From a virus: a stretch of DNA of 24,379 bases. The first letter of the stretch is position 1. Every line of letters begins with the position of its first letter. Location: IMG/VR virus record IMGVR_UViG_3300030116_000462, positions 1 through 24,379 of that record; one strand, 5' to 3'. Below, one piece after another: positions 6,932 through 15,453 of the stretch. Position numbers and translations under genes: made by a program. The notes beneath the pieces were generated by a model. The model searched no databases. It saw nothing but the letters and a program-made list of their open reading frames with translations, and was not told the DNA's origin.

Positions 6932-7712
6932 AGAACAAGCACCAGCTACTGAAGAAGTAGCACAAGAACAACCAACAGAAGAAGAGGTTTCACGTGAAAC
7001 ATCCGAGGTAATGGAAAGACCAGAAATTATACCAGAAAAATTTTGGAATAATGAGACTGGAGAAATTAATCTAGAAGATATGGCTAAATCCTATGCTCAT
7101 TTAGAAAGATTTGCTAGTGGCAAAAAAGATGAAATGAGAGAAGCAGTTATGTCTGAAATAGAAGCAGAAGCTAGAGAGAGTCTACCAGAATCAGCAGAAG
7201 CATATACTTTACCTAAATTAGTAGAGGGTGTAACCGAAGAAATGGTAGAAAATAATCCTCTTACTGGCTGGTGGCGTAACAAATGTCATGAAATGGGATT
7301 AGACCAAGAGTTATTTGAAGATGGTATTAATCAATATGTAGATTTTATGCAATCTTCTGTACCTGATATTGATGCAGAAATGGAAAAATTAGGAGAAAAT
7401 GCAAATGATAGATTAAATGCTGTTAATTCATGGGCGCAATCTTTTTTTCCACCAGAAGAGTTTGAAACCATAGTTAGCACTTTAGGTACATCAGCTCAAG
7501 GCATTGCTGTATTAGAAAGAATACAAGATTCTATGAAATCTAGCATGGGAAGATCAGAGTCTGTTGCACAACCAGAAAGAGAGTTGAGTATTGCTGATGT
7601 TAAGCAAATGATGAATGATAAACGTTATTATGACTCAAGACATAGAGATGCAGACTATGTAAGAAAAGTAGATGAGGCATGGGCTAGGCTCAATACGGCT
7701 GGCAAAGTTTAA
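6924..7712 (+). CDS. Scaffolding (capsid assembly) protein, T7 gp9-like
   Basis: This protein fills the prohead, guides capsid subunits around the portal and leaves before DNA packaging. The 262 residues have the usual layout: an acidic, disordered N-terminus (1-35, rich in Glu, Ala and Gln), the marker segment KFWNNETGEINLEDMAKSYA (39-58), a helical acidic middle, and a basic C-terminal helix-loop-helix with RYYDSRHRDADYVRKVDEAW (234-253), the region that binds capsid protein in this family. AGGAG at 6912-6916 is seven bases before the ATG. It starts inside the end of the Bbp19-like gene, and its TAA overlaps the ATG of the next gene. It lies close to the portal and capsid genes, as in T7 and relatives. 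Confidence 0.88.
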   Translation: MAEEQAPATEEVAQEQPTEEEVSRETSEVMERPEIIPEKFWNNETGEINLEDMAKSYAHLERFASGKKDEMREAVMSEIEAEARESLPESAEAYTLPKLVEGVTEEMVENNPLTGWWRNKCHEMGLDQELFEDGINQYVDFMQSSVPDIDAEMEKLGENANDRLNAVNSWAQSFFPPEEFETIVSTLGTSAQGIAVLERIQDSMKSSMGRSESVAQPERELSIADVKQMMNDKRYYDSRHRDADYVRKVDEAWARLNTAGKV

Positions 7713-8239
7713 TGCTTTATGTAGAAAAAGGGACACCAGCTCATGCATTTGAGTTGGCGTTCAAACTACGAGATTTAGACAAATACGAAATAGCAATATC
7801 TGGTCACGATCCATTAACTGCATTAATAAATCCTTTTAGATTCGAAAGACCTAATGTAAATACTTATACTGTGTTAGATAATGGCAGTGTTGTTGCTATG
7901 TTTGGCGTTGTATCTAATAAAAATAATACAAAATATGGATCAGTTTGGATGTTATCTTCAGAAGAATTAGATAAAAATTGGTATTATTTTTCTAAAAGAA
8001 CTAAAAAATGGTGTGATTATTTCTTATCAGATTACGAATATGTATACAATTGCATAACAAAAGAGCATAAAAACAACATAAAATGGCTAAAATGGCTAGG
8101 TTTTAGCTTTAAAAATGAGAATATTATTGTCAAAGATGTAGAATTATTGTATTTTTATAAGAAGATACCTAGTGTATCTAAAAATATACAGCCCATTTTA
8201 GGGGATATCGGTCCGGTTTGGACAACCGAGATAAGCTAA
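7712..8239 (+). CDS. T7 gp13-like protein with acetyltransferase-type fold
   Basis: The 175 residues resemble the phage T7 gp13 family (formerly DUF2833), whose members look like GNAT acetyltransferases. Visible marks are a beta-hairpin-like VLDNGSVVAMFGVV (54-67), a central strand GSVWMLSSEEL (76-86) and a helix plus C-terminal NNIKWLKWLGFSF (121-133), equivalent to the 'N..aI.wLk.lGF' end of GNAT folds. In T7, gp13 is needed for assembly of the internal core; no enzymatic role is established. I see no clear acetyl-CoA binding loop (Q/RxxGxG/A), so catalysis is doubtful. The ATG overlaps the scaffold stop (TAATG). Its place between scaffold and capsid is unlike T7, where gene 13 follows the nozzle gene. 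Confidence 0.7.
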   Translation: MLYVEKGTPAHAFELAFKLRDLDKYEIAISGHDPLTALINPFRFERPNVNTYTVLDNGSVVAMFGVVSNKNNTKYGSVWMLSSEELDKNWYYFSKRTKKWCDYFLSDYEYVYNCITKEHKNNIKWLKWLGFSFKNENIIVKDVELLYFYKKIPSVSKNIQPILGDIGPVWTTEIS

Positions 8240-8285
8240 AAAAGGACAACTGTTAGTTTAACAATTAACAATTTGGAGGCTTAAT

Positions 8286-9110
8286 ATGGCTACGCAAATT
8301 AGTAATGCGTTTATTAAGCAGTTTGAAGCTGAAGTCCACATGGCTTATCAAAGGATGGGTTCCAAACTGCGCAATACTGTACGCCAATCTAATAACGTAA
8401 CAGGCAACCAAGCAAGATTCCAGAAAGTTGGTAAAGGTGCGGCGTCTACTAAATCTAGACACGGACAAGTCAACACTATGGAAGTTACACATTCTAACGT
8501 AGATGTCACATTAGCTGATTACTATGCTGCCGACTATGTCGATACATTAGATCAGATAAAAACAAACATTGACGAAAGACAAGTGTTAGCTACATCTGCT
8601 GCGGCTGCTTTGGGACGTAAAATGGACCAATTAATTATTGATGTTCTTGACGCTGGATCTAACTCAGCAAACATCGTACACGGCTCTGCTGCTTTAACAT
8701 TAGCTAAAGCATTGACTGTATACGAAACGTTTGGAGAGTCTGATGTACCAGATGATGGACAAAGATATTTCGTTGTTTCGCCTGCTGGCTGGGCTGATCT
8801 ATTACAAATAGATCAATTCAGTAGAGCAGAATATGTGGGAGAACAAGACTTACCTTACGCTGGTGGCATGACTGCTAAGCGTTGGTTAGGATTCTTGTGG
8901 TTTACACATTCAGGACTTTCTTTATCTAGTACCACTAGAGATTGCCATGCTTATCACAGCTCAGCTGTTGGTTTGGCAACTGGTTCAGATGTAAGAACAG
9001 AAATTAACTATGTACCTGAAAAGGTCAGTAACTTGATTACATCATACTTTAGTGCTGGAGCTGTCATGATTGACAACGATGGTGCTATTGAATGTCAAAT
9101 CACTGAATAA
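8286..9110 (+). CDS. Major capsid protein (HK97-type fold)
   Basis: This forms the icosahedral shell. The 274 residues are shorter than T7 gp10A (about 345) but match the capsid family common in podoviruses: an N-terminal arm (1-45), an extended loop with VGKGAASTKSRHGQ (47-60), a spine helix from IDERQVLATSAAAALGRKMD (95-114), and a C-terminal P/A-domain part with RYFVVSPAGWADLL (159-172) and late strands ending VMIDNDGAIECQ. The position after scaffold and before the tail tube supports this. GGAGG at 8275-8279 lies six bases before the ATG. A 46-base gap precedes the gene and holds a small inverted repeat (TGTTA 8251-8255, TAACA 8259-8263). No frameshift signal for a longer minor form was seen at the 3' end. 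Confidence 0.9.
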   Translation: MATQISNAFIKQFEAEVHMAYQRMGSKLRNTVRQSNNVTGNQARFQKVGKGAASTKSRHGQVNTMEVTHSNVDVTLADYYAADYVDTLDQIKTNIDERQVLATSAAAALGRKMDQLIIDVLDAGSNSANIVHGSAALTLAKALTVYETFGESDVPDDGQRYFVVSPAGWADLLQIDQFSRAEYVGEQDLPYAGGMTAKRWLGFLWFTHSGLSLSSTTRDCHAYHSSAVGLATGSDVRTEINYVPEKVSNLITSYFSAGAVMIDNDGAIECQITE

Positions 9111-9121
9111 GGAGGGATATC

Positions 9122-9370
9122 ATGGCTTTAGATGCAACTAACTTAAAAAAAATTGCCGGTGCTGGAGATCAAAACTTATTCGTTTATCACAGTACTGACG
9201 CTGTAGGTACAATTGCTGGTTCTGGTTATTTTAATAACTCGACAGATGATCTTAAGCAATTTGATATAATTATAGCTGTAGGTGCCACTGGTGGTACTGC
9301 AACTGTAGATGTATTAATTGTTTCATCTGCAACAGGAGCTGCAACTGTAACTTGCACTAACGGAACATAA
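9122..9370 (+). CDS. Probable head decoration or minor head protein (82 aa)
   Basis: This small gene lies 11 bases after the capsid stop and has one of the strongest ribosome binding sites in the window (AAGGAGGG around 9109-9116). The 82 residues are beta-rich: NLFVYHSTDAVGTIAGSGYF (19-38), LKQFDIIIAVGATGGTATVD (44-63), then a strand-rich, Ala/Thr-rich end. Small proteins with this 'STDA....SGYF....L..FDvI.V' pattern are frequent right after capsid genes in phages, often annotated as decoration or head-fibre proteins. The pattern and position support the call; direct function is not established. It shares a high-expression module with the capsid gene and is followed by a hairpin at 9378-9408. 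Confidence 0.65.
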   Translation: MALDATNLKKIAGAGDQNLFVYHSTDAVGTIAGSGYFNNSTDDLKQFDIIIAVGATGGTATVDVLIVSSATGAATVTCTNGT

Positions 9371-9377
9371 TGTTTCA

Positions 9378-9408
9378 GGGGGAGGGTTTCCTTGTTTATC
9401 TCTCCCCC
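9378..9408 (+). terminator. Hairpin after the capsid module, possible terminator
   Basis: GGGGGAG (9378-9384) and CTCCCCC (9402-9408) form a perfect, all but one G:C, 7-bp stem (plus a G-U pair inside) with a 15 to 17-base loop. It fills the 47-base gap between the decoration gene and the tail tube gene, the same place where T7 has its late terminator after gene 10. No long U run follows (ACTTAAATTATG), so it may be a partial terminator, a processing site or a 3' end stabiliser. The stem stands out in this A+T-rich genome. Confidence 0.5.
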
Positions 9409-9417
9409 ACTTAAATT

Positions 9418-10029
9418 ATGAGTGATAGTAAATTTGATATATGTAGTAAGGCTTTAGTATTAGTAGGTGCTAATACAATAACCTCTTTTTCTGAAAGTAC
9501 TACAGAATCAAAAGTAGCTAATCAACTCTATGAATCTACACTAGAGAATCTATTAACTAGGACTAGATGGAGATTTGCAGCAAAACAAGCACAATTATCA
9601 AGAAATGCTTCGGCTCCTACAGCAAGATGGTCTGCTAAATACGCTGTTCCATCTGGAACATTATTGATACATACGGTAACAGTTAATGATAATGTTATTG
9701 AATTTGACAGATATGAATCTGATATTTTATGTGATGCTTCATCATCTGATACTGTAGTAGCTGATTATACATTTCAACCATCAGAAGCAAATTTTCCACC
9801 TTATTTTAAACAGGCATTAGTTTTTGAGCTAGCTTCTTTGTTTGCTGGTGCTATTGCAAGAAATGATACATTATCTACACTGTATCAAAATAGAGCAATT
9901 GCTCAAATGGCAATAGCAAGAGCGCAAGATTCACAAGCACAAACTACAAGAAAAGTAGATACTACTAGGTTTAGAAATAGGAGGAATTCAGGGTCTTTAG
10001 GCACTATAAAGGCTACTGTTAGCTCATAG
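9418..10029 (+). CDS. Tail tube protein A (T7 gp11-like)
   Basis: This forms the gatekeeper or adaptor ring that joins portal and nozzle. The 203 residues begin with a helical segment in the family's usual form: DICSKALVLVGANTITSFSE (7-26), followed by ESKVANQLYESTLENLLTR and then W.FA (WRFAA, 51-55). A short beta-rich middle carries 'Y.vP.g.l....v' (YAVPSGTLLIHTV, 75-87), and PPYFKQALVFELASLFAGAI (127-146) is the typical second helical block. Length is near the T7 gp11 value (about 196). The ATG follows the hairpin and has no strong ribosome binding site. The nozzle gene starts immediately after its stop codon. Confidence 0.9.
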   Translation: MSDSKFDICSKALVLVGANTITSFSESTTESKVANQLYESTLENLLTRTRWRFAAKQAQLSRNASAPTARWSAKYAVPSGTLLIHTVTVNDNVIEFDRYESDILCDASSSDTVVADYTFQPSEANFPPYFKQALVFELASLFAGAIARNDTLSTLYQNRAIAQMAIARAQDSQAQTTRKVDTTRFRNRRNSGSLGTIKATVSS

Positions 10030-12510
10030 ATGGGAATAGCAAGAATATCACAAACCAATTTCAATAGAGGAGAAATTGACCCAAATTTAATAGGAAGAGT
10101 AAGTTTAGAAACTTATGGATCAGCTTTAAAAAAAGCAAGAAACGTAATAGTTAATAACCAAGGACCAGTAGAAAGGAGACCAGGAACCTATTTTAGAGCA
10201 GATTTAGGAGCAGAGAGTAGGTTAGAATCCTTTATATTTTCAGGAGATCAAGAGTATATTTTTGCTTTCCAAAACACTGTTCTAAAAATATACTCTACTG
10301 CTGGATCATTATTACAAACTATAACTTCATGTCCTTGGACAACTAGCAATATATTTGAATTAAATTATACCCAACAAGGCGATACTATGATTGTTGCACA
10401 TGAAGATTTTATGCCATCAATTATAAAAAGAACTGGAGCTACTACGTTTGCTAATTCAACTTTTGCATTCGATACTAGTATAAACGGAGAAAAAGTCTAT
10501 CAGCCATATTTTAAATTTGCTGACGATACAATTACATTAGATATTGATTCTGTTACTAAAGATGCAACAGGTGTTACTTGTACTGCCTCATCTGGTTATT
10601 TTACAAGTAGTTATGTAGGAACAAGAATTAGATATATGGGAGCTGAACTTCTAATAACAGGATATACTAGCGCAACTGTAGTTACAGCAACCTTAAAAGC
10701 TGTTCCAGAAATAATATTGGATGAAGATCCATTTGCTACTGCTGCTGGCACAGGCACAGTAACAGTAACTCACGTAGCTCATGGATTCTCTACTGGTGCT
10801 TCTGTTACTTTTGCTGGTTCAGAAGATATTAATGACACAGATGGTGCTGGTTTGGCTTCTGGAAATATAAATGGAGCAAGAACAATTACAGTAGTAGATG
10901 ATGATCACTATCAATTTACAGCTGGATCTGGAGATACAGCTACAGAATCTGTAGATGGTGGTGGAGTTAGAGTTACTGTTGTAGGGCATCCACCAACAAG
11001 GAATTGGGATGAACAAGTATTTTCAGATATAAATGGTTATCCAAAAGCAGTAGCATTTCATGAACAACGTTTATTTTTTGGTGGTGTAGCTAATTTACCA
11101 GATGGTATACAAAGTAGTAAAACAGGTACATTTTTTAATTTTGATGTTGGTAAAGCTGAAGATGCAGATTCAGTACAAATACAAATAGCTTCAGATGAAA
11201 TAAACGATATTAGACATTTGAGGTCTGGCAAAGTATTAGAAATATTAACAAATACATCAGAGTTTTATTTAAAACCACAAGTATCTAAACCTATTACACC
11301 AGCAGATATACAGATTATTAGACAATCCTCTAATGGATCACAACAAAAAGCAATGCCTAGATTTTTTGATGGTGCTACTACATATGTTCAAAATAATGGG
11401 AAAACAGTAAGAGAGTATGTATTTAATTCTGCTTTAGAAGAATTTAGTGATGCACCTATAAGTATTGAGGCTAATCACTTAATAGACTCTCCGAAAGATA
11501 GCGCATCTATAACAGCATTGCCAAAAAGAACAGAACAGCTTTATTTTTTAATAAATGATGATGGTACTATCGCAGTATATTCATCACAGAGGGCGCAAAA
11601 AGTATTAGGATGGGTACAATGGAATACATCTGGAACTTTCGAATCTGTTTGTACTACATCCAATAATGTGTATTTTTCAGTAAAAAGGACTATAAATAGC
11701 GCAACAGTTTATTATTTAGAACAGTTATCTTCTACGGTATATGATGTACCAACAGATATGACTTGTACTAAAACATTGTCAGCGAGCTACCAACCCCACG
11801 GTTCGCCCCTCACAAACGGAACTACTAGTAGCTCGACTGGCTTTATAGCAGATGGATTTACCAATGCTCCTCAAGTAGGAGAAAAATTTAAGTTTGCTGG
11901 AACAGGCACAGAATACACTATAAATGCTGCAACTGCTACAGGAGTTTCTGGCGAATATAATATTACGATTAATGCTGCTGTTAGCACTACTAATAATGTT
12001 GAGCTTAGATTTACCTTTTCTAAGACTTGGTCTGGCTTGAATTCTACTCCTGATATGCGAGGATTAACAGTATATGGAACTTCTGGTACTACAGAGGGAG
12101 GTAACATTAACTATTATGGAGATGGTGTTGTTACTAGCGGCGGTGTTGTCGTATTGGATAGTGTCGCATCTGCAATAGATATTGGCACAAATTATACGCT
12201 AGAAATTGATACTCTAGCTGTAGACGCTGTCGTTCCAGCATCTGGAGGTAAAGCACCATTAACTGGATATCCAAGAAAAATTGCTAAAGCAATAGTAGAA
12301 ATATCTAATAGCTATAACCTTAAAGTTAATACTAATGATGTAATTATAACAACAGTATCTGATCTTAATAACGCAGATACTATTGCTAGTTTTACTGGCA
12401 AAAAAGAAGTACATTTCTTAGGATATGATTTAGAACCATCTATGCAAATAACACAGTCAGTACCTCTACCTCTTAGAGTATTGGCTATAACATCGGAGAT
12501 TTATTACTAA
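10030..12510 (+). CDS. Tail nozzle protein (tail tube protein B, T7 gp12-like)
   Basis: This forms the hexameric nozzle of the short tail. It is 826 residues long (T7 gp12 is 794). The N-terminus has the family marker: ISQTNFNRGEIDPNLIGRV (6-24), ALKKARNVIVNNQGPVERRP (32-51). Further marks are NGYPKAVAFHEQRLFFGG (about 335-352) and the C-terminal LPLRVLAITSEI. Two segments look inserted: residues about 240-318 (TVTVTHVAHGFSTGASVTF and following Gly/Asp-rich repeat-like text) and about 590-660, which starts at a G+C-rich patch. The ATG follows the gp11-like stop directly. The gp14-like gene starts in its stop codon (TAATG). Confidence 0.9.
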   Translation: MGIARISQTNFNRGEIDPNLIGRVSLETYGSALKKARNVIVNNQGPVERRPGTYFRADLGAESRLESFIFSGDQEYIFAFQNTVLKIYSTAGSLLQTITSCPWTTSNIFELNYTQQGDTMIVAHEDFMPSIIKRTGATTFANSTFAFDTSINGEKVYQPYFKFADDTITLDIDSVTKDATGVTCTASSGYFTSSYVGTRIRYMGAELLITGYTSATVVTATLKAVPEIILDEDPFATAAGTGTVTVTHVAHGFSTGASVTFAGSEDINDTDGAGLASGNINGARTITVVDDDHYQFTAGSGDTATESVDGGGVRVTVVGHPPTRNWDEQVFSDINGYPKAVAFHEQRLFFGGVANLPDGIQSSKTGTFFNFDVGKAEDADSVQIQIASDEINDIRHLRSGKVLEILTNTSEFYLKPQVSKPITPADIQIIRQSSNGSQQKAMPRFFDGATTYVQNNGKTVREYVFNSALEEFSDAPISIEANHLIDSPKDSASITALPKRTEQLYFLINDDGTIAVYSSQRAQKVLGWVQWNTSGTFESVCTTSNNVYFSVKRTINSATVYYLEQLSSTVYDVPTDMTCTKTLSASYQPHGSPLTNGTTSSSTGFIADGFTNAPQVGEKFKFAGTGTEYTINAATATGVSGEYNITINAAVSTTNNVELRFTFSKTWSGLNSTPDMRGLTVYGTSGTTEGGNINYYGDGVVTSGGVVVLDSVASAIDIGTNYTLEIDTLAVDAVVPASGGKAPLTGYPRKIAKAIVEISNSYNLKVNTNDVIITTVSDLNNADTIASFTGKKEVHFLGYDLEPSMQITQSVPLPLRVLAITSEIYY
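11783..11835 (+). repeat. 8-bp inverted repeat around a G+C-rich patch in the nozzle gene
   Basis: CGAGCTAC (11783-11790) and GTAGCTCG (11828-11835) are perfect reverse complements with 37 bases between. The 60 bases 11781-11840 contain 35 G or C (58%), against 17 of 60 in a sample line at 13381-13440. A smaller pair, AACC (11792-11795) and GGTT (11800-11803), lies in the loop. The DNA is coding throughout, and the translated stretch (SASYQPHGSPLTNGTTSS) begins what looks like an inserted module. Confidence 0.6.
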
Positions 12511-13199
12511 TGTGTGATCCAATAACAATGGGAGTAGTAGCTGGAGCTGGAGCTGGAACAGCTGCATATGCTGGCGTTCTTGGAACAGCAGCAACTGGAA
12601 GTTTAATGACTGCTGCATCAATTGGTTTGACTGTTGGTAGCGGTGTTATGCAAGTAGGCGCAGCTTATCAAGCAAACAAAGCAGATCGTATATCAGCTGG
12701 TCTACAAGAAAGACAATATGATGAACAAGTTAAAAGATATAAGGCGCAAGCAGAAGCACAAGAATTAGAAACTATGCAACAAATTACTGCTAGGAAAAGA
12801 GATTATTTGAGAACACTATCATCAAATCGAGCCTGGATGGGTGCAAGCGGAGCTACAATGGACTCTGCAAGTTTTAATGCTTTATTACAAGATAACATGA
12901 GTACTTATAGAGATGATGTTTCAGCAATAGGATTAATGGGTACTGAAAAAAGATTTGAGACTATGAGTCTTGCACAAGATGCATTAGTCGCTAAATCTGG
13001 TGTTAGACCATTACTTAAAGCAAAACAATCAGCTAGAAATTTAGAAACATTATCTTCTGTTGGTAGTCAATTAGCAGAAGTAGGTACAGATTTTGGTGGT
13101 AAAAAATCAAAAGGTAGGAACATATTAAAAGAAACTGCTAGTCCTAAAGCATACGACAAATTAAGAAAAAGTTTATTAGGTAAAGAATATGGCTATTAA
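12510..13199 (+). CDS. Internal virion protein B (T7 gp14-like)
   Basis: In T7-type phages gp14 is part of the internal core and is ejected first, forming a channel in the outer membrane. The 229 residues begin MCDPITMG, the usual start for this family, followed by a long Gly/Ala hydrophobic stretch (residues 7-53). Then comes a charged helix (55-102, with QERQYDEQVKRYKAQAEAQE), then SNRAWMGASGATMDSASF (105-122), the conserved 'A..GASG....S.S' segment. T7 gp14 is about 196 residues, so this one is slightly long, with a basic C-terminal extension. The ATG overlaps the nozzle stop by one base, and the gp15-like gene starts 11 bases before its end. Confidence 0.82.
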   Translation: MCDPITMGVVAGAGAGTAAYAGVLGTAATGSLMTAASIGLTVGSGVMQVGAAYQANKADRISAGLQERQYDEQVKRYKAQAEAQELETMQQITARKRDYLRTLSSNRAWMGASGATMDSASFNALLQDNMSTYRDDVSAIGLMGTEKRFETMSLAQDALVAKSGVRPLLKAKQSARNLETLSSVGSQLAEVGTDFGGKKSKGRNILKETASPKAYDKLRKSLLGKEYGY

Positions 13200-15453
13200 G
13201 AGAGAAAAGAGACAAGTAGAATATAGTACTAAAATTGGAGTAAATAGAGGTTCTGGTATTGCTTCAGCAGCACAAGCAAAAGCACAAGAATCACAAATAT
13301 TTGATCGTATACTTACACAACAAGCAGATGAAAATTTAAAAAGATTACAAGAGAGAGGAGAGCGTTTAGGTTTAGACAGAGCAACTAAAACTAAGTTTTC
13401 TACTATTTCTAAAGATGTAGATATTGATGGAACTATTCAGACAGTTAATGTTCCTATTATGCCAGAAACACCTACAGGCATGGGTCTAACAGAAGCAAAA
13501 ACATATCAAAAAAATATAGTAGATTTGTTTAATGCCAGAATGAAAACAGATATTGATAGTCAAATATTACAGGCTAGTAGAGAAGCTGTAATGAATAATG
13601 CAACACCAGATATATTCGATAGAGATTTAGATGTAAGATTAAAACCTTTTTTTGATGCTATGCCAGATGGTTCTTATAGACAATTAATGAGAACTTATGC
13701 ACAAGAAAGAAAAGATGTTCATAGTTATAAAGTTTTTGATAATGATAGAAGAAATCAAACTGCACAAGCTAAATTTAATTATGATAACCAACTAGCAAAT
13801 GCAAACGTTGCGATTGGATTTGTTTACAAAGACAGAAAAATTACAGCAGCAGATTATGAAAATGTAGATTACGAATCTTTAGAAAATGCTGGTATAGATA
13901 CAACTACTTTAAAACTAGCACAAAAAAATGAAATTGAATCTTTTAACATAGCTGGAGATTTTTTTAGAAAACACAATATTATATCTGATCCTAATTCAGT
14001 AAATGATTTTAATAGATTAATACAAGGCAAAGTAGATGAAATTACAGTAAATGGAGAAACAATAACACGTGATAAATTATCTCCATATTTAAGTAATGCA
14101 CGTTCATTTCAAATAATAAGTGAAGAATTAAAAAATTTAGATATTTACAATAACGAACAATATGTTGATCGAGCTATAAGACAAAAATACGAAAATGATT
14201 TTAGTAAAGGTATAGATGGAATATATAATGGAAATCGCATTTCTTCTTCTATTGCTGCTAATCCAACAGATTTTGATAAATTTTATAACAAACATAAACT
14301 TATGTATGATAGACAACTAGAAGAATCATTGGCTAGAAATGGTATAAAAATAAATGAACTTACTAAATTTAGGGCTATGTTAAATGCACATTCTTATATT
14401 CCAGAAAATGTAAGAACAGAAATTGAATCAATCATTAGAAATCCTAGTACAACTGGCATTACCACTATGATGCCTTTTTTAGAAACTTTAAATACTTATG
14501 GCATTGAAAACAAAGAATATGCAATGCCAGGCATGAATCGTAAACAAAAAAGACAATTAGGTTTGTTGATCAGTTTATACAATAAAAATGGAAGAGATGC
14601 AGAAAAAACAAGTATTGAATATCAAAGTTTAAAAGATAAATTTGATACACAAGGAGATATAACTCAAATAATACAGAGTAATATACAAACTGGTTCTACA
14701 TATATAACTGAGAGGAGACATTTAATAGAACAAATTAATGGGCATATGCAAAAAGAAGATGGGGTTTTGAAAGATTTACGTGTATTTTCTATAGATAGAG
14801 GATTTCAAGAAGAAGTAGTAAGAGAAGTAGAATTATTATTAATGACAGGAAGAGTAATAACTGATGATGATGATTATGTAAATATGATTAGTGAGGCAGT
14901 AAATAATGTATTATCTTACGATACTATTTATTCTATTGATGATACAACAAGTCCACTTATAACATCTGATGAAATATTAATGCTTAAAACAACTCCTGGT
15001 ATGCAAAGAACAAGAATAACTAAATATGGTGCAAAAAAATACTATGGAATTGTAGATACAAATTTTAATACCAAAAGCGAAGATGGCTCTAATAAAATAA
15101 ATTATATACACGATAGTATTTTAATGGAGTTAGAAGATGCAGATCCATCTCAATTTGTTGGAGAAGAAAGCGGAAAAAGACAATTTATAAATAAAATGAA
15201 AAAGTTAAAAGGCACTAATGAATTTTTTTATGAAGATGAAAGAGAAACTATGCACATACAATTAACACCAATAGGTGCAGTTTATTCAGAACAAAACCCA
15301 CCAGATTATTTTATTAGCATATACAATCCACAGAATGATTCATATGAACCAATAGTTTCAGAGAGCGGCACAAGATTAATAATAACATCAGAAGAGTTTA
15401 ACGAAGAAAGAGATGAATATATAGAATTTTTAAAAAAAGGTAGATATGAGTAA
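13189..15453 (+). CDS. Internal virion protein C (T7 gp15-like)
   Basis: gp15 forms the middle of the internal core and, after ejection, the periplasmic part of the DNA-conducting tube. The 754 residues match T7 gp15 in length (747) and in kind: almost wholly helical, charged, with few cysteines and no signal peptide or enzymatic motif. The N-terminus (KREKRQVEYSTKIGVNRGSG) resembles the 'r..v.....p......g' start of the family, and a Gln/Ala segment with SAAQAKAQESQIFDRI follows. The call relies mainly on size, order (gp14-gp15-gp16) and the N-terminus. It overlaps both neighbours by a few bases (11 upstream, 8 downstream). Confidence 0.8.
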   Translation: MAIKREKRQVEYSTKIGVNRGSGIASAAQAKAQESQIFDRILTQQADENLKRLQERGERLGLDRATKTKFSTISKDVDIDGTIQTVNVPIMPETPTGMGLTEAKTYQKNIVDLFNARMKTDIDSQILQASREAVMNNATPDIFDRDLDVRLKPFFDAMPDGSYRQLMRTYAQERKDVHSYKVFDNDRRNQTAQAKFNYDNQLANANVAIGFVYKDRKITAADYENVDYESLENAGIDTTTLKLAQKNEIESFNIAGDFFRKHNIISDPNSVNDFNRLIQGKVDEITVNGETITRDKLSPYLSNARSFQIISEELKNLDIYNNEQYVDRAIRQKYENDFSKGIDGIYNGNRISSSIAANPTDFDKFYNKHKLMYDRQLEESLARNGIKINELTKFRAMLNAHSYIPENVRTEIESIIRNPSTTGITTMMPFLETLNTYGIENKEYAMPGMNRKQKRQLGLLISLYNKNGRDAEKTSIEYQSLKDKFDTQGDITQIIQSNIQTGSTYITERRHLIEQINGHMQKEDGVLKDLRVFSIDRGFQEEVVREVELLLMTGRVITDDDDYVNMISEAVNNVLSYDTIYSIDDTTSPLITSDEILMLKTTPGMQRTRITKYGAKKYYGIVDTNFNTKSEDGSNKINYIHDSILMELEDADPSQFVGEESGKRQFINKMKKLKGTNEFFYEDERETMHIQLTPIGAVYSEQNPPDYFISIYNPQNDSYEPIVSESGTRLIITSEEFNEERDEYIEFLKKGRYE

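Noticed and set aside
8251-8270. TGTTA/TAACA repeats before the capsid gene as an operator
   Set aside because: The stem is 5 bp of A+T-rich sequence, of a kind expected by chance here, and there is no second copy to support it.
11791-11827. The GGTTC-containing G+C-rich patch as a tRNA fragment
   Set aside because: It lacks acceptor, D and anticodon arms, and is fully coding within the nozzle gene.
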